The notes under the pieces were generated by a model. That model did not search any database and was not told the origin of the DNA. It saw nothing but the letters and a program-made list of their open reading frames with translations. From positions 31,581,936-31,645,935 of the forward strand of contig CM076191.1 of assembly GCA_038277395.1 (NCBI GenBank): a stretch of 64,000 nt of DNA, written 5' to 3'. Positions 48,300 through 60,620 of the stretch are shown here, in pieces. This stretch comes from Dryocosmus kuriphilus. Its lineage: Eukaryota; Arthropoda; Insecta; Hymenoptera; Cynipidae. Both the position numbers and the translations under genes were made by a program. Numbering within the stretch: the first letter of the stretch is position 1; every line of letters begins with the position of its first letter.

Positions 48300-48520
48300 C
48301 TTTGCGAAAAAAATTTTTAAAAACCAAGTTTTTCATTGCGAAAGAACACTTAAAATGTATATTTTTGTGAAATTGAATAAAATAGAAGGAAAGTGAGTAT
48401 ATAAATATTTTAATAAATAAAAAATGTAAGAAATTGAAAAATGTGGTGGCAAGGAGAATTGACCCTGCACCTTCCGGTTATAAACGAACAGTTAGGAGGT
48501 ATATTTTGTAGATGCATTTT
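48300..48520 (-). repeat. tRNA-like SINE head with flanking repeat
   Basis: On the minus strand, GGTGCAGGGTCAATTCTCC (about 48474-48456) resembles a Pol III B box within a tRNA-like arm (CCGGAAGGTGCAGG); the A-box part is lost. The neighbouring 48300-48430 resembles 61015-61140 (AACACTTAAAAT, then AAATTGAA.GAAATAGAAG). Confidence 0.4.
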
Positions 48521-49009
48521 TTTTACAAAAGATAAATATTGCGACCCACAAATTTCATAATTTTACTTTGAGGTCCTGGTCTTTGTTTACTGAAATTATG
48601 AATGGAAACAAAAAACACAATAACTGGCCTCCCCTTAGGTTATTTTAAATGTAAACACAATAATATGTAACTGGCCTCCCCAGATTAGGTTATTTTATTT
48701 CAGTATGTAAAAAAAGAAATAATTGTCTGATATGGAATAAAATAAGGTATTATTCTTTTTTTAATTTTTAAATATTTACTTAATTATTTCAGCAAAGTCA
48801 CTTTTCTGATTATATAATTATATCCAATTTACTGCCTATATTTGCTGTGTATGTAAACGAAATTTATATTTCAAACTATTTTCTATGATTATTATTTCGC
48901 TCTTTTTTAATTATATAATTTTATTTAAAAATAACATAATTCATAAGTAATGTATAGTGCATGCATGTAAATTGAATGTGCCTATACGATTTAGTCATTA
49001 TTTGTATAT

Positions 49010-49310
49010 ATCAAGGTACGTTGTCGTTTGCACAGTCGAGCGAAAACATTTTTTGTTGGGAACGTACCAATTACGTACCAGGAACGTATTCTTAGGTACG
49101 TTGCCGGTTCGCGGCGGCTACCTTACAAGCATCCAATTTGGAACGTTTCAGCAACGCTATTTTTGCTACGTAAGTGGACATTTTCGCCCAAGCCGGTACG
49201 TTCCTGCTACGATTGTCCCCGTACCATTTACGGTAACAAAGTACCAGAAACAGGTCGTGGGTATGTACCGGTCTCGATCAATGTTAACTGGGAATTGGCC
49301 TGCTCGGTTT
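49010..49310. repeat. Cluster of GGTACGTT / AACGTACC motifs
   Basis: At least seven copies of GTACG/CGTAC-centred words in both orientations within about 300 bp (for example near 49015, 49061, 49073, 49096, 49195 and 49218). Confidence 0.5.
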
Positions 49311-49432
49311 GATTTTATATACCTGAGTTGTCAGCTTATCCTTGGCGACCGGAGGAGCAGCAGTTGTCAGACTCGAGTTCCGCAAATCTCCTTTGGTGAA
49401 ATCAAACTAAAGTTCTATTTAATTTTCTTTTA

Positions 49433-49475
49433 GTCTTGAGAAGGGTGCTATAGGAGTACCGAAACGTTGGCTGTT
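49433..49475 (+). ncRNA. Degenerate hammerhead-like motif of a Penelope-type element (tentative)
   Basis: TCTTGAGAAG, then GGTGCT and AGTACC that can pair around a 5-base loop, then CGAAACGTTGG. Penelope-like retroelements carry hammerhead ribozymes with a CTGANGA box, a stem and a GAAAC box. Here the first box is off consensus, so activity is doubtful. The upstream 150 bp may be part of the same element. Confidence 0.3.
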
Positions 49476-49664
49476 TTTTTATTATTTTTATTTTGGCGGT
49501 GGAAAGTTAAACAAAGAAAGGCGAAAAATTTTTTAAATTTAATTTTTATTCGTGTTTCATGAAATTCTTTATATCATTAATTTTTCTTTAAAATGTTAAA
49601 CTTTATTAAAAAAGAAATTGAGAAATAAGGGGTTTTGGAGGGCGCCTTCTAAAATTCTTTCCTC

Positions 49665-50065
49665 TTCCTTTGTTTGGTTACTTTTTTTGCTGGTCCAAAT
49701 CTTCCAAGATGGGACTTAGTCCCACAACAGAGTGCAGGAAATGCGGTAGAGACGATGAGACATCTCTACACGTTCTATACCATTGTCCGGCACTCGCAGG
49801 ACTTCGGAAAGAAGTTCTCGGGGATCATTTCATGGAACCTGGGGACATCTGAACACTAAATGTGGGCGACATTCTGGGCTTCATTAAGAGGTCTGCGATG
49901 GCCTAATAGGAGCAGATGTATAAGGGTGAAGTACAATAGACTTACAGTCTGCGCGCCGGGGGAGGTGGTTTTAGTGGGTAGGGGCCGTTAGGGCGAGTCC
50001 CACACTCAGTCCGTCAAAAGGATTTCCACCAACTCTTCCTCCAAAAAAAAAAAAGAAAAAAAAGT
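49665..50065 (+). pseudogene. 3' end of a non-LTR retrotransposon (LINE)
   Basis: About 49700-49850 reads CRKCGRDDETSLHVLYHCPA, the CCHC-type zinc knuckle that follows RNase H in R1/I/Jockey-type LINEs. It is followed by a short 3' UTR with GGCGAGTCCCACACTCAGTC and an A-rich tail at 50042-50064. 5'-truncated, as is typical of LINE copies. Confidence 0.75.
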
Positions 50066-50072
50066 ATAGCTC

Positions 50073-50218
50073 GTGGTTGAACGAAGGATTTTTAAAAAAA
50101 TTGAAATTTTAATTTTTGGCAGAGTTTCATGGAAAACAGTACAATTTTTGGTACAATTTACACTACGTTTGGCGTTGTAAAATTAGTTGTAATCGAAAAG
50201 AAACCTTCGTTCAATCAC
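50073..50218. mobile_element. MITE with TTGAACGAAGG ends, copy 1
   Basis: Left GTGGTTGAACGAAGG and right CCTTCGTTCAATCAC are inverted repeats with one mismatch. 146 bp. Similarity to copy 2 continues about 45 bp past the right end. Confidence 0.65.
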
Positions 50219-50304
50219 TAGTCAATCCTATTGTAAAGTGTGAAAAATTCCAATAAGATCGGTCATTCTATCGATCTATTCACATAGCCCTCCAAGCAAA
50301 AGAA

Positions 50305-50728
50305 TACTTGTGTGTCGCCCTGCGTATTCTCCGGCAAATTCAGAATAGCTTCCACCACCTTTGTAACCACCTCGCTCTCTTATCTAAAATGCGAATTTTA
50401 GCTTTAAATTAATTCTTCCATACACACAATGACGGATATAAAACTATAAATAATGTATAATTAGGAGTTGTAAATGCTAAAGTTTAGAGAAAGGTACTAA
50501 CGGCAAAATGTTCTTCGCCACTGCTTGCATGAGGATTAGGGAAGCTTCCGTCGAATCGCAAGTGGGTGTCGTTTGATGCCCGGATCCTTCTCCAGTCAGT
50601 GTAAGGAACATTTGACGGAAACAGTGACTCCTTCCGATAACGAATACGATATCCTTGATTAGTTCCGAGACTCGCGTTCTGAAGTCGGCAAATTCTTCTC
50701 CACCACTGACGTCCTCCACAAGACCAAG
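50305..50728 (-). pseudogene. Transportin-3-like gene fragment (two exons)
   Basis: Exon 50728-50499 follows an acceptor (TTCCGACAG) and reads LVEDVSGGEEFADFRTRVSE and FRQMFLTL, then STEASLILMQAVAKNILP. Transportin-3 is the nuclear import receptor of SR splicing factors, and VEDVSGGEEFADFR is diagnostic. After a short intron, 50376 to about 50321 reads SEVVTKVVEAILNLPENT, the next part of the HEAT-repeat protein. Similarity then stops abruptly with no plausible donor. The rest of the roughly 920-aa protein is absent nearby. The fragment is bracketed by two direct copies of the same MITE. Confidence 0.75.
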
Positions 50729-50942
50729 CTGTCGGAATTTAAGAAATAATTAAAATTTAAGTTCCCTTCCATACAGTAAAATTGTAAAATATCTCTGATC
50801 ATGATGACAATAAAGTACTAGACTAAAAAATTACAAACGTATAAAAGATTAAATTTTATTTGCGCCACCTGGAATAAATTTACGTATAGCTGGATCCGAA
50901 ATTAAAAAACCAATTTTTTGTGTTAGTAGATAAGTATACCTC

Positions 50943-51090
50943 TTGACTGAACGAAGGATTTTTTTTAAAAATTGAAATTGGTATTTTTGGCAGAGTTGTA
51001 TGCAAAACAGTACAATTTTTGTTACAATTTACACTACGTTTAGCCATTTAAAATTAGTTGTAATCGAAAAAAAAACCTTCGTTCAATCAC
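50943..51090. mobile_element. MITE with TTGAACGAAGG ends, copy 2
   Basis: Same family and orientation as 50073-50218 (left TTGACTGAACGAAGG, right CCTTCGTTCAATCAC). Both copies are followed by TAGTCAATCCTATT. Confidence 0.65.
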
Positions 51091-51139
51091 TAGTCAATCC
51101 TATTCTGAAGTGTGTAAAATTTCAATAAGATCAGTGTAT

Positions 51140-51960
51140 TAGTTTTTGAGAAATCGTACCCACCAATTTCAAAAATAGCGTTTTTAGAAAAAATCGATTA
51201 AAGTTAGTAGGAATAAAACGAAGGAAAAACTTTTTAAACTATCTTATGAGGGGGATTAAATTTTTCTGAAAATTTTTAAATGTAAACATTTAAATTTTTA
51301 AAAATTAATTTTTTTAAACTCACTTATGAGGGAATTTCCAAAGGCCCTCTCTCCTAGATTTTTACTCCGATCGACTTGAAACTTTGGAAAAATATTCCGT
51401 GCACATAAAATAAACAATCTGAAAGAAAAGGAAAATACAAAAAGAAAAATTAAATTTTGTTCACGATGAAAATTTCAAATACTGCGTTTTTATTACTGTA
51501 AATACTTACCGAGCATTCCCAAATATTTCACATACAGTGAGAGCGCAAAAATCAATAGACTAAAATGTGAATGCTTTTCTGCTAAAAACCGAAACTGTCA
51601 ACAATCGTAACCTCACAAGCAAAACACGAAACTTGTCATCAATAAAATCGCTAGGTCGACTCCAGCTATATCGCGTAAATTCTCATTTCGCACCTCCGAA
51701 TTGTAATACACTTTTAATTGTGCGTTATTTATTTTATTTTTTTAACAATAAACAACTTCAATTACGAATTTGTATATTTTTGATGGACAACTTGATTCAC
51801 TGTGTCACTATGCACATATGACAATCAACATGGCGGCGATCAATGAAAAGACTACAGTTCAGAAATGGCTTTTCTCATTGGTTGCATTTGGCACAATTTT
51901 TTTACAAGCAACAACCCTATGACCGGCTCCTAATGGTTCTTCGGGTATATATAGGTATAC
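51140..51960. other. Intergenic DNA, nothing recognised
   Basis: AT-rich, with short open frames only. Confidence 0.3.
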
Positions 51961-52228
51961 GTGGGCTGCACACTCAAAGCTCGGCGCAGATGTCGCGACT
52001 CCTTCTGGCGGTGCAAGACGTACGTTTTCTATCATTTCCTGTTGTTCATGGCGACCAGCCATTTTTTGATATTTAGGGCATGCGCAGCACAGCTTATTTC
52101 CCTACGCATGCATCAACTTTGTTCAATCCAGATCCTCCATGAATAACAGAAAATGATAGAAACCATATACTTTGCGGCACTAGAAAGAGTGGCGACATCT
52201 GCACCGAGCTTTGAGTGTACAGCCCCAC
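51961..52228. mobile_element. Foldback MITE with GCACACTCAAAGCTCGG ends
   Basis: Left arm (CACTCAAAGCTCGG, then GCAGATGTCGC, then TTTTCTATCATTT) is mirrored by the right arm ending GAGTGTACAGCCCC. Arms are about 85 bp around a 100-bp loop. Confidence 0.7.
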
Positions 52229-52799
52229 TCGAAGGTGGTTCCCATGGAGAATAGACACATGAGCCCAAACTAGTGTATTCGAAAAGAAGCCAATTTTTCT
52301 CGGAACTTAATGGTTAAATTACATCCCCTATACGGATCATGTGTCCTACGTGTAGAAAATTACATGGATAACAGGTTTGTAATTGGAGAATATTACTACA
52401 CATTAAACAATAGCGCTGCGCTCAAAAAGATTGACATTATTAACTTCCGAGAGAAACCTAGCGTTTTTGGCGAATTTAATGTAGAGTTTGGTCTCTTGTA
52501 TCTATTTTCCACGGCGCTTCCGTTTGTCACGTTCTGGGCCCTCTGATTGTTATTTTTGGAACTCTCATAGATGCCGCCAAGTTAGAATTTATGTGAAGAT
52601 AAAATATTGAGATCTAATTATTTTATTGCCCGTTGCTCATAATGAACGTTTAAACGTTGTCCGGAAAATCTGATTGGCGATCCTGCATATAATAAATCAC
52701 ACAAGTTTTGTTGAAAGGAACCACTTTTGTGTTTATTCACTGTTAGTTTTGTTCGGAATTATTTAGGGCATGCACTCTCACAATGTAAGATTTCATTTT

Positions 52800-53591
52800 A
52801 AGGGCATGTACCACTGAGCGGAAGACCTACATTACCAACCTCAATTTGAGGATTTATCTATTTATTTTTTGAACCACAGAACTTTCTTTGTAAATAAAAT
52901 ATCGGACTGAAACTTTGGAAAATGCATAAGAAGACAAAAAATTGCGTTTGTATACATTATTTGAGTAGAAATTTTGAAAAAAGTTTTATTTTTATTTTAT
53001 TTATTTATTTATTTATTTATTTTTTATTTATTTATTTTATTTTATTATTTTTATTTTAATAATGTATACAAACATAATTTAATGTCTTCTCATGCATTTC
53101 CCAAAGTTTCAGTCCGATAATTTATTTACAAAAAAAGTTCTGTGACTCAAAAGAATTCTGGAGAAACTCCAAGAAATTTCCAGTGTCAATTTCGTCGAAA
53201 AAAACTTTTTTTTAAATTCCTACTCAAATAATATATGCAAACGCAATTTATTTTCTTCTCATGCATTTCCCAAAGTTTCAGTCCAATATTTTATTCACAA
53301 TAGAACTTCTGTGGTTCAAAAAATAAATGGATAAATCCTAAAATTGAGGTTGGTAATGTAGGTTTTCCGCTCAGTGGCACATGCCCTTAATTTCGTCGAA
53401 AAAAACTTTTTTCAAAATTCCTACTTAAATAATGTATACAAACGCAATTTATTGTCTTCTCATGCATTTCCCAAAGTTTCAGTCCGATATTTTATTTATA
53501 AAAAAAAGTTCTGTGGTTCAAAAAATAAATGGATAAATCCTCAAATTGAGGTTGGTAATGTAGGTCCTCTGCTCAGTGGCACATGCCCTTA
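52800..53591. mobile_element. Foldback element with an extra right arm
   Basis: The left end AGGGCATGTACCACTGAGCG is inverted at 53389 (CGCTCAGTGGCACATGCCCT). A second right arm, nearly identical, follows directly and ends at about 53591 (CTCAGTGGCACATGCCCTT). Shared inner words include GAGGTTGGTAATGTAGGT and CATTTCCCAAAGTTTCAGTC. A (TTTA)n-type microsatellite sits in the loop (about 52990-53055). Confidence 0.7.
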
Positions 53592-54762
53592 AGAAATAAA
53601 AATATTATTCACAATTACCTGCAATTACTTCTGAATCAATGTATTATTCAAGTATTCGAAAAATATTCGCAAGCAGGACCGATATGAGCAAAGATATTAT
53701 ATTCATAGATGCGGTAAGAGATTAGTTGGGTGCTGTTGAAGCTAGACGTCGCTGTACTCAAAAAGCAGCAGTTCCCCCGCCAAGCCCTTCCACCCGCAAA
53801 GATAACCATAAGCAATTAGCGCGTTTTCAAATATAATATTTGAAATTCATATTTTGCTGAAAATTAGAAATTTTTTATGAGTATTTCGTATTACATTATG
53901 ATGTTATTTTGTTAATATTATAGCTTATCATGAATATTTCCCGAAGAATAAAATTTTGTTTGAATAAAACATTTTTTTTTTAATGAAAAGTAAATATAAT
54001 TGTCAAACCTTTTTACGTATAATATATATAAAACATTGTTAATTCACTTAAAAATTATTTAATAATATTTATATAATAAGTGTAAGATACAAAATATTAT
54101 TAACAGTTGCATTTTATGTTTTATATATAATTACGTTTGCACGTTAGGCCACCTTCTCTTGTAGCTTTATTAATTAATTTTGTTTTAAATTTAAAATTGT
54201 TAAGTTAAAAATTGAGACTACTACGGGAGTTTGCGGTATAACACATTTCATACCGACTTCTAAGTCATAGTATTTTTTATTTTTTCATTACCTATTCTAT
54301 AAAATGAAAATGGATGAAAGCAGGTAATTGTAGGTTTTTTCTAATTTTCTAATTGTAAATATCTAGAACTTTTTTTTTTGGTAATGCAAAAGATAAAATG
54401 CGTTTGAGCAAAGATATTTTGAGTCTGAAAGCAAAGTCGATGAGCTATAATTAGTTAGAAATTATTATTTTTTGCCCAGAATTCTTATAAATCTTAATCT
54501 TATTATTACAAAATCCTTATTAATATTGAAATTTTTTTAAAATTTATAAATAGGAAATATTTAGTGCTAAGCCTACATCTTTATAAAGAGAAAATACCTA
54601 ATTGGCGAAAAAATGCGAAAAAAAAATCGAATAACCCGCTCTCGCAAAACGAAACAATCGCGTTATTCTGCATTGTCAACGACAGCAGATATATAGTGCA
54701 GTAGCCATGCAATGGTTATAAAAAGGCAAAAATAAGTCATTATAGCCATTTTTTGAGTAAAA
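53592..54762. other. Intergenic DNA, nothing recognised
   Basis: AT-rich; no coding or structured feature that I can support apart from proximity to the THAP exon that follows. Confidence 0.3.
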
Positions 54763-54895
54763 ATGTCAAAAGTATCATCAGTGAATCGCTGCGCATACAA
54801 GGGACGTACGAAAATCAGAACTGATGATGGCGTGATCCTGTTCTGGTTTCCAAAGAAAAGCGACCCGAGATTTGAGGAGTGGTGCGATCATGCCG
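54763..54895 (+). pseudogene. Orphan THAP-domain first exon, one zinc ligand lost
   Basis: ATG to a good donor (CCG then GTAAGC), 133 nt, phase 1. Reads MSKVSSVNRCAYKGRTK, then LFWFPKKSDPRFEEWC. This is the N-terminal half of a THAP finger (Cys, FPK, W). Where the second Cys should stand there is Arg (compare CAYRSCTNR at 61516-61639), so zinc binding should fail. No second THAP exon is found downstream. Confidence 0.55.
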
Positions 54896-56035
54896 GTAAG
54901 CTCTTTTACATTGTTATTATTTTTGCTAAATTCTAAGTATTAAAGACCTATATTTTTTTATAAAGTGTGATTTATATATGCCTTTTCGAATGTACATATG
55001 TGAAATAAATAATAAATAATAAACGCAATATGATTTATTCATTTCTTCAAAATACCACAGTATATTTTCTGAATGAGTAATCGATTAACACTTGCTATTT
55101 ATTTGAAATAATTTTCATAAAGTGTCAAGAAAAACGTATTAACGTATTAACATGGAAATATTTACGTTTGCATGGACATCAATATTTGAAAAGAGAATTG
55201 TTATCAATCGATCTGCTTAATGTTTATTTGTACCTATATATGCCCAATTCGCATTTTAAAGAATTCATTCTCTTTTTTAACACAATACATTAAATTTATC
55301 GTAGGAAGTTTTTATAAATATTTATTTCATGCAGTATTTAGTTTTTTTTATATGAAAGAGGAAGTTTTGTAGAGAAAGAGAATATAATATTATATTGGTC
55401 AATTTATATATTTATTTATATATAAAAATCAAAAATTTATTATAGTATATTTCTCAAGTATTCAGTATATTAAGTCAGAGAGCTCGTTTTGTAAGTAAAG
55501 AAAACATTACTTTATTATTAAACGAAACAAATGTTTCAAAAATGTAAATAAATGTATGTACGAGATGATCCAAAAGTCATTAATATTTCGTGCCACACAG
55601 AAAAAAAAAACATTGAACGTGTTAGAGATACTGAATTTATATAGAATTAATTTTTTTGAGTTAGAAAGAGCTTATTCTCTAGAATATATAATGTTATTAT
55701 CTAATTTTTATAATTTTTTTCGAATATGAAAATTACAAATTTAAAATATTTAATTTATCTAGTATTCAGTTTTTATTTTTTTTGGGTAGAAAGTTTGCTT
55801 TGTAAGGAATAAGAGTATAAAATTATTAACTAGTTGAATTCTTTTTAAGATCAAAAACCCAAATTTGCAATATTGCAATTTTACAGTACTAAGTATTTTG
55901 GAAGAGGGAATTTAATTTTTGCGTGGAAAATGACTTTTTTTATTATATTATATATTTATATTTATTTATTATGTAGCCCCCCCCCCCCCCCCCTCGAAAA
56001 CATAGGCAGTGAAACTAAACATATTTTTCCTTTCC
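54896..56035. other. AT-rich intergenic DNA with a poly-C run
   Basis: No gene recognised. An uninterrupted C tract lies at about 55978-55993. Confidence 0.3.
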
Positions 56036-56935
56036 TATTAATGTATATTGAATACGTAAATGTATATTTATTTCTGAGATTGTTCACCGACAAATTGTTC
56101 TTTTTGGTGTCAAAATGATTTGATGATTTTTGTCAGAATTTGAAAAAATATTTAGAAGCTATTTGAATAAAATATCATATATTCTTTTTCAAGAAATATC
56201 AAAGAATTCATAAAATCCAGGGTACTTTTTCGAAAAGTTGATCGTTAATTACTTAAATAAGTTTTTTTAAAAATTAATTATTTGTGAGAAAAAAAAGATT
56301 CTGTAAAATATTTGTCAGAAGGTTTGAACCAAGAAAAGACTTTTTTCCCTTTACACTTTTCTCCTACAATTAACGATTGTAAAATTACAGCGTTATAAAG
56401 AATCAAAGTAGCACAAAAAAAACATGACATATTGACAGGCAGACATCTCAGCACCTATTGGATCGAAAAATTTCAAAAACAGTGCAAACTGCTTTTCAAG
56501 GTATATACTGCACCACGCAGAAAAAAAGACATTTTCCTGATCAAAGTAAAACTTTTCTTTCTACTTTTATTGTTTATACTTTTGAATAAAAAAAATTTTA
56601 GTTTCATGAGAAAATTTCTTTTTCCTGTGTGTTCCTTGCTAAGCAATTTTAAATTTGAAGCTTAAATAATGTTAAATCGAAATATTTTAAAAAATTGGTT
56701 TCAATTTTAAATAATTCAGAATTGTAAAATTAAAATACAATTTTAAAATATATTAAAAATATATATACTGAAAAAAGTGAGGCGTTAGAATTTCTGAATC
56801 ACTTTAAAATAAACCTGAAAAATAAGTTTTAATTTTTTGAGAAAGAAAACATTTTTTTCCATGTACATAGTGTGTTTTCTGTTTGGATTCATAATTTCAA
56901 GTAACAAACACCAAGCCGAATAGCTCAGACGGCTA
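56036..56935. repeat. Long direct repeat, copy 1, ending in a tRNA-like A box
   Basis: Matches 59802-60620 in the same orientation: TTTGGTGTCAAAATGATTT, CATAAAATCCAGGGTACTTT, CAGACATCTCAGCACCTATTGGAT-like and GGATTCATAATTTCAA blocks. Copy 1 has about 130 bp (56530-56660) absent from copy 2. Homology stops at TAGCTCAGACGG (56921-56932), a Pol III A-box-like word. Confidence 0.65.
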
Positions 56936-59801
56936 TATTTCATTTTCCAGCCAGAGACCTAAGGAGAAATGTGGTGCCTTATTTTGGTTTACGGTTTCAA
57001 GAACCTACATGCTATTGATTAGAGTGGGCAGGAAATACACTTTTTTCGAGTAGTAGATTAATTCATCCTAATATTGGGTAAAAGTTGTATTTGCCCAACA
57101 GTAGCAAGGCCTCATAATTCAAGGTATTTCAAGATATATTGTGTTGACTGTAAATTAAAAAAAGAATTAAAACATATCTAGCTAAAAACTTCTTCACTTT
57201 TTTTTTAAAGAAACATGCTAAAAGAGACTACATTCACAATCTTGAAACCAGGAAAACTTTTTTTTTCATGATAACGGACGAGTGGCATCTTTTTTTCAAT
57301 CAAAGATAAAGAAATGTGAAGCACTACATGTTTACATTTTTAAAAAAATGTGCACTCAACACAATGCAAGAAATTTTTTTTTTCACATTTTCAGAAAGTG
57401 CTAACCCGAACATACATTTCTTTAAATTTCTTATATTATTATTCACTTTCAAAAATTGTAGCTAAAAATATCAACAAACTTTTTTACCCAACAGGAATTT
57501 TTTTAAATTGATTTTACTTAAATTTTCAAATCCACACATAGAACACAATATATTATCCGATCAAACTCAAAGGGTGGCTTAATACTGTTGGTCAAATACA
57601 ACATTTACCTACTATTAGAATCCGCTATTAAAAAAGGTATTTTTTCGGCCTACTAAACTGTTGGTCTACATATTCCATAATTTCCTTCAAAATATTTAAT
57701 TTACAAAAATTTATTTCATTAATTACATTTTTCCTTACGTAACATCTGGAACGTTCACACTGTCAGATGCCTATATAATTGAAATAGTATAGTACAAATG
57801 CAAGGATAAGTAGCAAAAACGAAAAAAAAAACAAAAAAAAAACTTAGAGATAAGGTATTTTAATACTAATAGCTTTTATTTTTTCAGCAAAAAACATAAG
57901 AAAGAATGCTGTAATGTAATTAGTAAGTCACAACATATTTTTGTCAAATAACTTTTTTTCTTATGTAATAAGCCGTGGATATTTCTGCCGTGCAGATTAA
58001 CATTAGACATTAGACTTATTATATAATTAAGACAGACAATATTGTTTATATTTCCAGCTTATTTTAAAATTCTCCACACTGCCGAAGCCATGAAACAATC
58101 TACATCATATTATAATTATTCATACAATATAAATCTATAATTATTGATACAAAATATAAACCTGTATTCAATGAAATTGCTAATATTTGTATGTAATGCA
58201 AACAAATTTGCATTCGTAAACTTATAATAGTATGAATAAAAAGTACACACAACAAAATATTTTACTTGAAGTTACTCGTTTATCACCTTCCATTTATACT
58301 ATACTGATTTAAATATTATGCTTCATTTAACCAAATGAACGGTTCATATTAATTGAATTATGCATTATACATTCGATGAATTTCGAGCGGAATCTGACGA
58401 GATAAGTATTGAAAGTCATTAAAGGTTTTGTAAAGTTTTTATAAGAAAGCTTGTGACTATAGGTTAATAACTTTTCATACTTCCAGAAACGTTTTCTCTT
58501 CCTTGGAAACATGATAAATATTTCATTTAAAATAATAATTAATATTTAATTTAATATACACTTAGTAATTTATGCAAAGAGGTAATCTATGAATTTACGT
58601 TCCGATTGCTTCCAATATTAATGTAGTGTTGATTGATTTATGATGAATTAAAAGTAAATATCAATTAGTATCATTCTAATTGTAAAATATTAAAAATCAA
58701 TTCAAAAATAAGACTTAAATAATAAAAAATAAACCCTTCAAAGTGCGATATAGGTTATTAACTTATAACCTTAAAATCCCTTATATATATTTTAACTTTA
58801 CAAACCTCCAATGTCTTGTATATTCCCTGGATCTAAAACATTCCATATATATATAATAATTCCTGCAAATCATACACATAATTTCAGGACTATATATTTG
58901 TAGTATTTAGATCACCTGTCAATTTATAAACACGGTGAAACACTGAACGCATGCGCACACATGCATCATGACAATCTGAGAATCGACTCGACTTGACTCT
59001 CCAAAACATAAATTTGCTTGCAATCGTCGAAAAAATTGAACATTTGAATCGGTCATCTTCGTCCATCTTCGGCTTTTCACGAGGCACAACTGCATCCGAC
59101 ATGCCGAGTGCGAGCGAGGAAATATCGAAGGTCAAAACAGAAAATCACGGCCCGTTCAGTTTGTTTACTCGTTGCCACGGAAACGATGAAACGTTCTAGA
59201 GGGCAGTGCCTACCTATAGGCGAAAATGTAGTTAGATATACATATATATCGGTCGTCCCCACCACTGACCCTAACCGCATCTATTGTATATAATATCTTT
59301 GATATGAGTATCTGTGCACCGTGACATAGATATAACGTAATAGATGAGGTATCGAATTAGGTCGGGCACATACCGGTAGTTGGCGCCACAGAAAAGTTTT
59401 GGGTGTTTTGGGCCCCTGTAGCTTCGACCACATACTTGTAGAGGCACTGGCGATGCATATAGGGCCAGATATGAAATGATTGAAAATCGAAAATGATTAT
59501 AGTGCTGAATAGTTGCTACGTGATATTGCAGATGATATAAAAAAAGCTACTGGCTTTTTGAAATCAAAAATAGTTTATCGTAATGAAGTCAAAAATCAAA
59601 GTTCTTTAAGTTCAAACGATTTCCATACGAAACTTTAGATTCACATAAAGAATGACCCGCTGACCAGCCCTCTTGCACCGAGTATACCTGTACAACTTTA
59701 AAGATTAAAGGGATGGTGCAGTTGGCAAATTGTATGCGACTAATGACTAATCTATAACGGGAGGCAATAGAAATATACTAATTTGAAGGACACTTTCCTA
59801 T
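56936..59801. other. AT-rich intergenic DNA
   Basis: Contains a degraded hairpin arm at about 58770-58895. A GC-richer patch at about 58920-59300 has a short frame from ATG 59099 (MPSASEEISKVKTENHG) that might be a first exon, but it has no recognisable homology. Nothing else supported. Confidence 0.3.
58770..58895. repeat. Degraded arm of the 23417-24462 hairpin family
   Basis: Shares AAAATCCC, ACAAACCT, GGATCTAAAACATTC and AATTCCTG.AAA in the same order as 24290-24410. Confidence 0.5.
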
Positions 59802-60620
59802 TAAAGTATATTCAATATGCATATCAATATTTTTTCTAAATGGTTCACCTACAAGTTGTTCCATTTGGTGTCAAAATGATTTATGAATATTTTGTCAGAA
59901 TTTGAAAAAAATATTTAGAATTTATTTGAATAAAATACGTATTTTAGTTAAATAAGCTGTGTAATTGAAATATTTTACTTTGAAACGCATCAAATATATT
60001 CTTTTTCAAGAAATATGTTCATAAAATCCAGGGTACTTTTTCGAAAAGTTGGTCGTTAATTATTTAAACAAGTTAGAAAAAAGAAATTCATTATTTATGT
60101 GAGAAAGAAGATTCTGTAAAATATTTTTCAGAAGTTTTGAACCAAGAAAAGAATTTTTCCCCTTTACACTTTTCCCCTACAATCAACCGTTGTAAAGTTA
60201 CAGCATTATAAAGAATTAAATTAGCACAAGAAAACTTGATTATTATTTACAGGTAGACATCTCAGCACCTATTGGATCAAAAAAAAGTACAAATTGCTTT
60301 TCAAGGTATATACGGTACCACACAGAAAAAATCAATTTTCCCGATCAAAGTAAATGTTAAATGAAAATATTTTTAAAATCTTGGTTTCAATTTTAATTAA
60401 TTCAAAATTGTAAAACTCTAAAATACAGTTTTTAAATATATTTGAAAATATATACGGAAAAAAGTAAAGACGTTATAGAATTTCTAAATCACTTTAAAAT
60501 GAAGGTGAAAAATAAATTGGAATTTTTTTCAAAAGAAAACTTTTTTTTGGCCAGGTAATCTGTTTCCTATTTGGATTCATAATTTCAATACGAAACTACC
60601 ATGACGAGTAGCTCACACGG
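59802..60620. repeat. Long direct repeat, copy 2
   Basis: See 56036-56935. Lies 3.7 kb downstream in the same orientation and leads directly into the SINE head. Confidence 0.65.

Noticed and set aside
48957..49433. 158-codon plus-strand ORF
   Set aside because: It runs through the GGTACGTT cluster and a retroelement-like end; no protein motif.
56921..56960. tRNA gene candidate (A-box-like TAGCTCAGACGG)
   Set aside because: No B box or cloverleaf follows.
59099..59199. Possible first exon MPSASEEISKV...
   Set aside because: Short, ends in a stop, and no downstream exon or homology could be identified.
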